DNA of 64,000 nucleotides, from positions 28,939 through 92,938 of the forward strand of contig JAVJUA010000057.1 of the NCBI GenBank assembly GCA_040219935.1. Reading direction: 5' to 3'. Every line of letters starts with the position of its first letter. Position 1 is the stretch's first letter. A program made the translations under genes and the position numbers. The stretch comes from UBA7803 sp040219935. Its GTDB lineage: Bacteria > Pseudomonadota > Gammaproteobacteria > Pseudomonadales > Azotimanducaceae. Under the pieces are notes generated by a model. It was not told the DNA's origin and searched no databases. It saw only the letters and a program-made list of their open reading frames with translations. Below, piece after piece: positions 62,529 to 64,000 of this stretch.

Positions 62529-63914
62529 GTGGCGCTCCGGACAGAACCGGTGAACCCGGTGGCAGTGAACGCGGACGACCCGCCGTGGCCGTCCCAACCC
62601 TACGCCTGGTACGTGGTGGGGGTTCTGTTCCTCGGCTCGATCTTCTCCTTCCTCGACCGCCAGGTGATCGCCCTGATGGTGGATCACATCAAGGCCGATC
62701 TGGGTCTGAATGACTTCGAGATCGGCCTGCTGCAGGGGCCGCCGTTCGGCATCTTCTACGCCACCATGTCTATCCCGCTGGCGCTGCTGGCCGACCGCCG
62801 GAACCGGCGCAACATCATCATTGCCGGGGTCACCTTCTGGAGCCTGGCCACCGCCGCCTGCGGGCTCGCCGGAAACTTCGTGCAGCTCTTCCTCGCCCGC
62901 ATCGGCGTCGGCAGCGGCGAGGCGTGCCTGGCGCCGTGCGCCTACTCGATGATCAGCGACTACTTCCGGCGTCACCTGCTGCCGCTGGCCATGGCTATCT
63001 TCACCATGGGCAACCTGGCCGGCGTCGGTCTGGCCATGATCATCGGCGGTGCCGTGCTGGCCTATGCAGAGAGCCTGGGCGAGATCGTGGTGTGGGGGCT
63101 CGGCGAGATCAAGCCGTGGCAGCTCACGTTCATCGTCATCGGCCTGCCCGGGCTGCTGCTGGCGTTGCTGCTGCTGACGGTGAAGGAGCCGCTGCGGCGG
63201 GGCGCCCGGCAGGACAAGGACAGCACCAGCATCCGCGCGTTCATGAAGTTCCTCGGCGAGCACCGGCGCACGTTCGCCTGCCTGTTCGGCAGCTTCACCA
63301 TGCTGGTGATGGTGGCCTACGGCAACTTTGCCTGGGTGCCCACCTTCTTCATCCGCACCTTCGGCTGGACGCCGGCGGAGGCGGGGTCGGTGTACGGCAC
63401 CCTGGTGGCCGTGTTCGGCACCGGCGGCGCCCTGTTCGGCGGCGCTTTCGCGAGCTGGCTGGCTCGGCGCGGCCACACCGACGCGCCGTACCGGGCGACG
63501 CTGCTGTGCTCGGTGCCGCTGCTGCCGCTGGCGCTGTTGATTTACTGGGTGGCGCCGGACGGGCGCTGGGCCGCGGCCCTGTACGCGCCGTATCAGTTCT
63601 TGAGCGCGGTCCCTGCCGGTCTGGCGCCGGCAGCGATGATGAGCCTCACGCCCAACGAGATGCGGGCCAAGATCTCGTCGGCCTACCTGTTCTTCAGCAA
63701 CTTCATCGGCCTTTCGCTGGGTGCGGCCCTGGTCGGCTTCATCACCCACAACGTGCTCGGCGACGACGCCCGGGTGGGCGACTCGCTGGCCATCGTCAAC
63801 ATCCTGGGAATTCCGCTGGCGGTGGTGATCATCGGGCTGGGCATGGCCAGCTTCCGGGACGGAGTGCGGCGGGCGCCGGTGATCAGAATTCGTGCCATGT
63901 CAGTTCTCCTCTGA
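62529..63914 (+). CDS. MFS transporter (spinster-like)
   Basis: A 461-residue 12-helix carrier: SFLDRQVIALMVDHIKADLGL, GPPFGIFYATMSIPLALLADRRNRR and GVGSGEACLAPCAYSMISDYF. It is a paralogue of the carrier at 44811. The GTG at 62529 is the first start after the SDR stop; a second GTG eight codons on is also possible. It forms one transcript with the two SDRs, behind operators 10a and 10b. Probably imports the substrate these SDRs act on. Confidence 0.9.
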   Translation: MALRTEPVNPVAVNADDPPWPSQPYAWYVVGVLFLGSIFSFLDRQVIALMVDHIKADLGLNDFEIGLLQGPPFGIFYATMSIPLALLADRRNRRNIIIAGVTFWSLATAACGLAGNFVQLFLARIGVGSGEACLAPCAYSMISDYFRRHLLPLAMAIFTMGNLAGVGLAMIIGGAVLAYAESLGEIVVWGLGEIKPWQLTFIVIGLPGLLLALLLLTVKEPLRRGARQDKDSTSIRAFMKFLGEHRRTFACLFGSFTMLVMVAYGNFAWVPTFFIRTFGWTPAEAGSVYGTLVAVFGTGGALFGGAFASWLARRGHTDAPYRATLLCSVPLLPLALLIYWVAPDGRWAAALYAPYQFLSAVPAGLAPAAMMSLTPNEMRAKISSAYLFFSNFIGLSLGAALVGFITHNVLGDDARVGDSLAIVNILGIPLAVVIIGLGMASFRDGVRRAPVIRIRAMSVLL

Positions 63915-63920
63915 GCAGTG

Positions 63921-64000
63921 TTTAGGATCGGTCGAAACGGATCATCAGGTGCGGCAGGTTGCGCAGGATGAAGCTCGGCTCCGCCTGCGGCGGCGGCTGG
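63921..64000 (-). CDS. C-terminal end of an unidentified gene (possibly a P450), cut by window edge
   Basis: On the minus strand the last 80 nt encode ...AEPSFILRNLPHLMIRFDRS and a TAA stop at 63921. Hydrophobic-Leu-Pro-x-Leu-x-(I/V)-RF at the extreme C-terminus is common in bacterial P450s, but 25 residues are too few to decide. It converges with the MFS gene, 6 nt between stops. Confidence 0.35.

Overview
This window looks like part of a large catabolic region in a Gram-negative proteobacterium with high-GC DNA. The Gram-negative call rests on a TonB-dependent receptor and a periplasmic quinoprotein. A gammaproteobacterial degrader of hydrophobic ring compounds (aromatic, terpenoid or steroid-like) is my best guess, but the species cannot be fixed from sequence reading alone. 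I see no tRNA, rRNA, CRISPR array or insertion sequence. Coding density is very high, the strand changes often, and many genes overlap by ATGA or GTGA.

Layout. 1-5231: propionyl-CoA carboxylase subunits, then a crotonase, a small monooxygenase and Rieske oxygenase A. 5236-10685: a TetR regulator, Rieske oxygenase B, and a divergent SDR / kinase-like / NTF2-like / SDR operon. 10700-12110: a foreign patch with a Fic AMP-transferase and the first ~37 codons of a type III DNA methyltransferase. 12111-18128: histidine phosphatase, a 2-oxoacid:ferredoxin oxidoreductase pair, a luciferase-like enzyme, and a thiolase with its DUF35 partner. 18296-25082: an operon with SDR, aldo/keto reductase, Nif11-like mini-protein, three P450-fold proteins (the middle one without the haem cysteine) and a ferredoxin. 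25098-40300: a PQQ dehydrogenase, reductases, two ThuA-like proteins, Rieske oxygenases C and D, a Rieske ferredoxin, and a P450 / AhpD-like / PPOX operon. 40339-50401: acyl-CoA ligase, SDR, LuxR solo, MFS transporter, Rieske oxygenase E and many NTF2-fold proteins. 50574-64000: an Old Yellow Enzyme-type reductase, SDRs, an epoxide-hydrolase-like protein, VOC proteins, a TonB receptor, two MFS transporters and the end of a further gene.

How it may work together (inference): the TonB receptor and MFS carriers bring substrate in; P450s and Rieske oxygenases hydroxylate it; ten SDRs and other reductases oxidise or reduce the products; the CoA ligase, crotonase, thiolase/DUF35, KorAB and Pcc carry CoA-linked side-chain or ring fragments to central metabolism. 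No ferredoxin reductase is present, so electrons must come from enzymes encoded elsewhere.

The strongest unexplained signal is a repeated operator-like sequence, ACCGTCA-N4-TGACTGT. I find it 12 times in 11 intergenic regions between 3.6 and 60.7 kb, each time upstream of catabolic genes, which suggests one regulator for the whole cluster. Other points of note are the cysteine-less P450 homologue, an SDR whose catalytic lysine is asparagine, a crotonase without the hydratase glutamates, and the restriction-modification scar beside fic.
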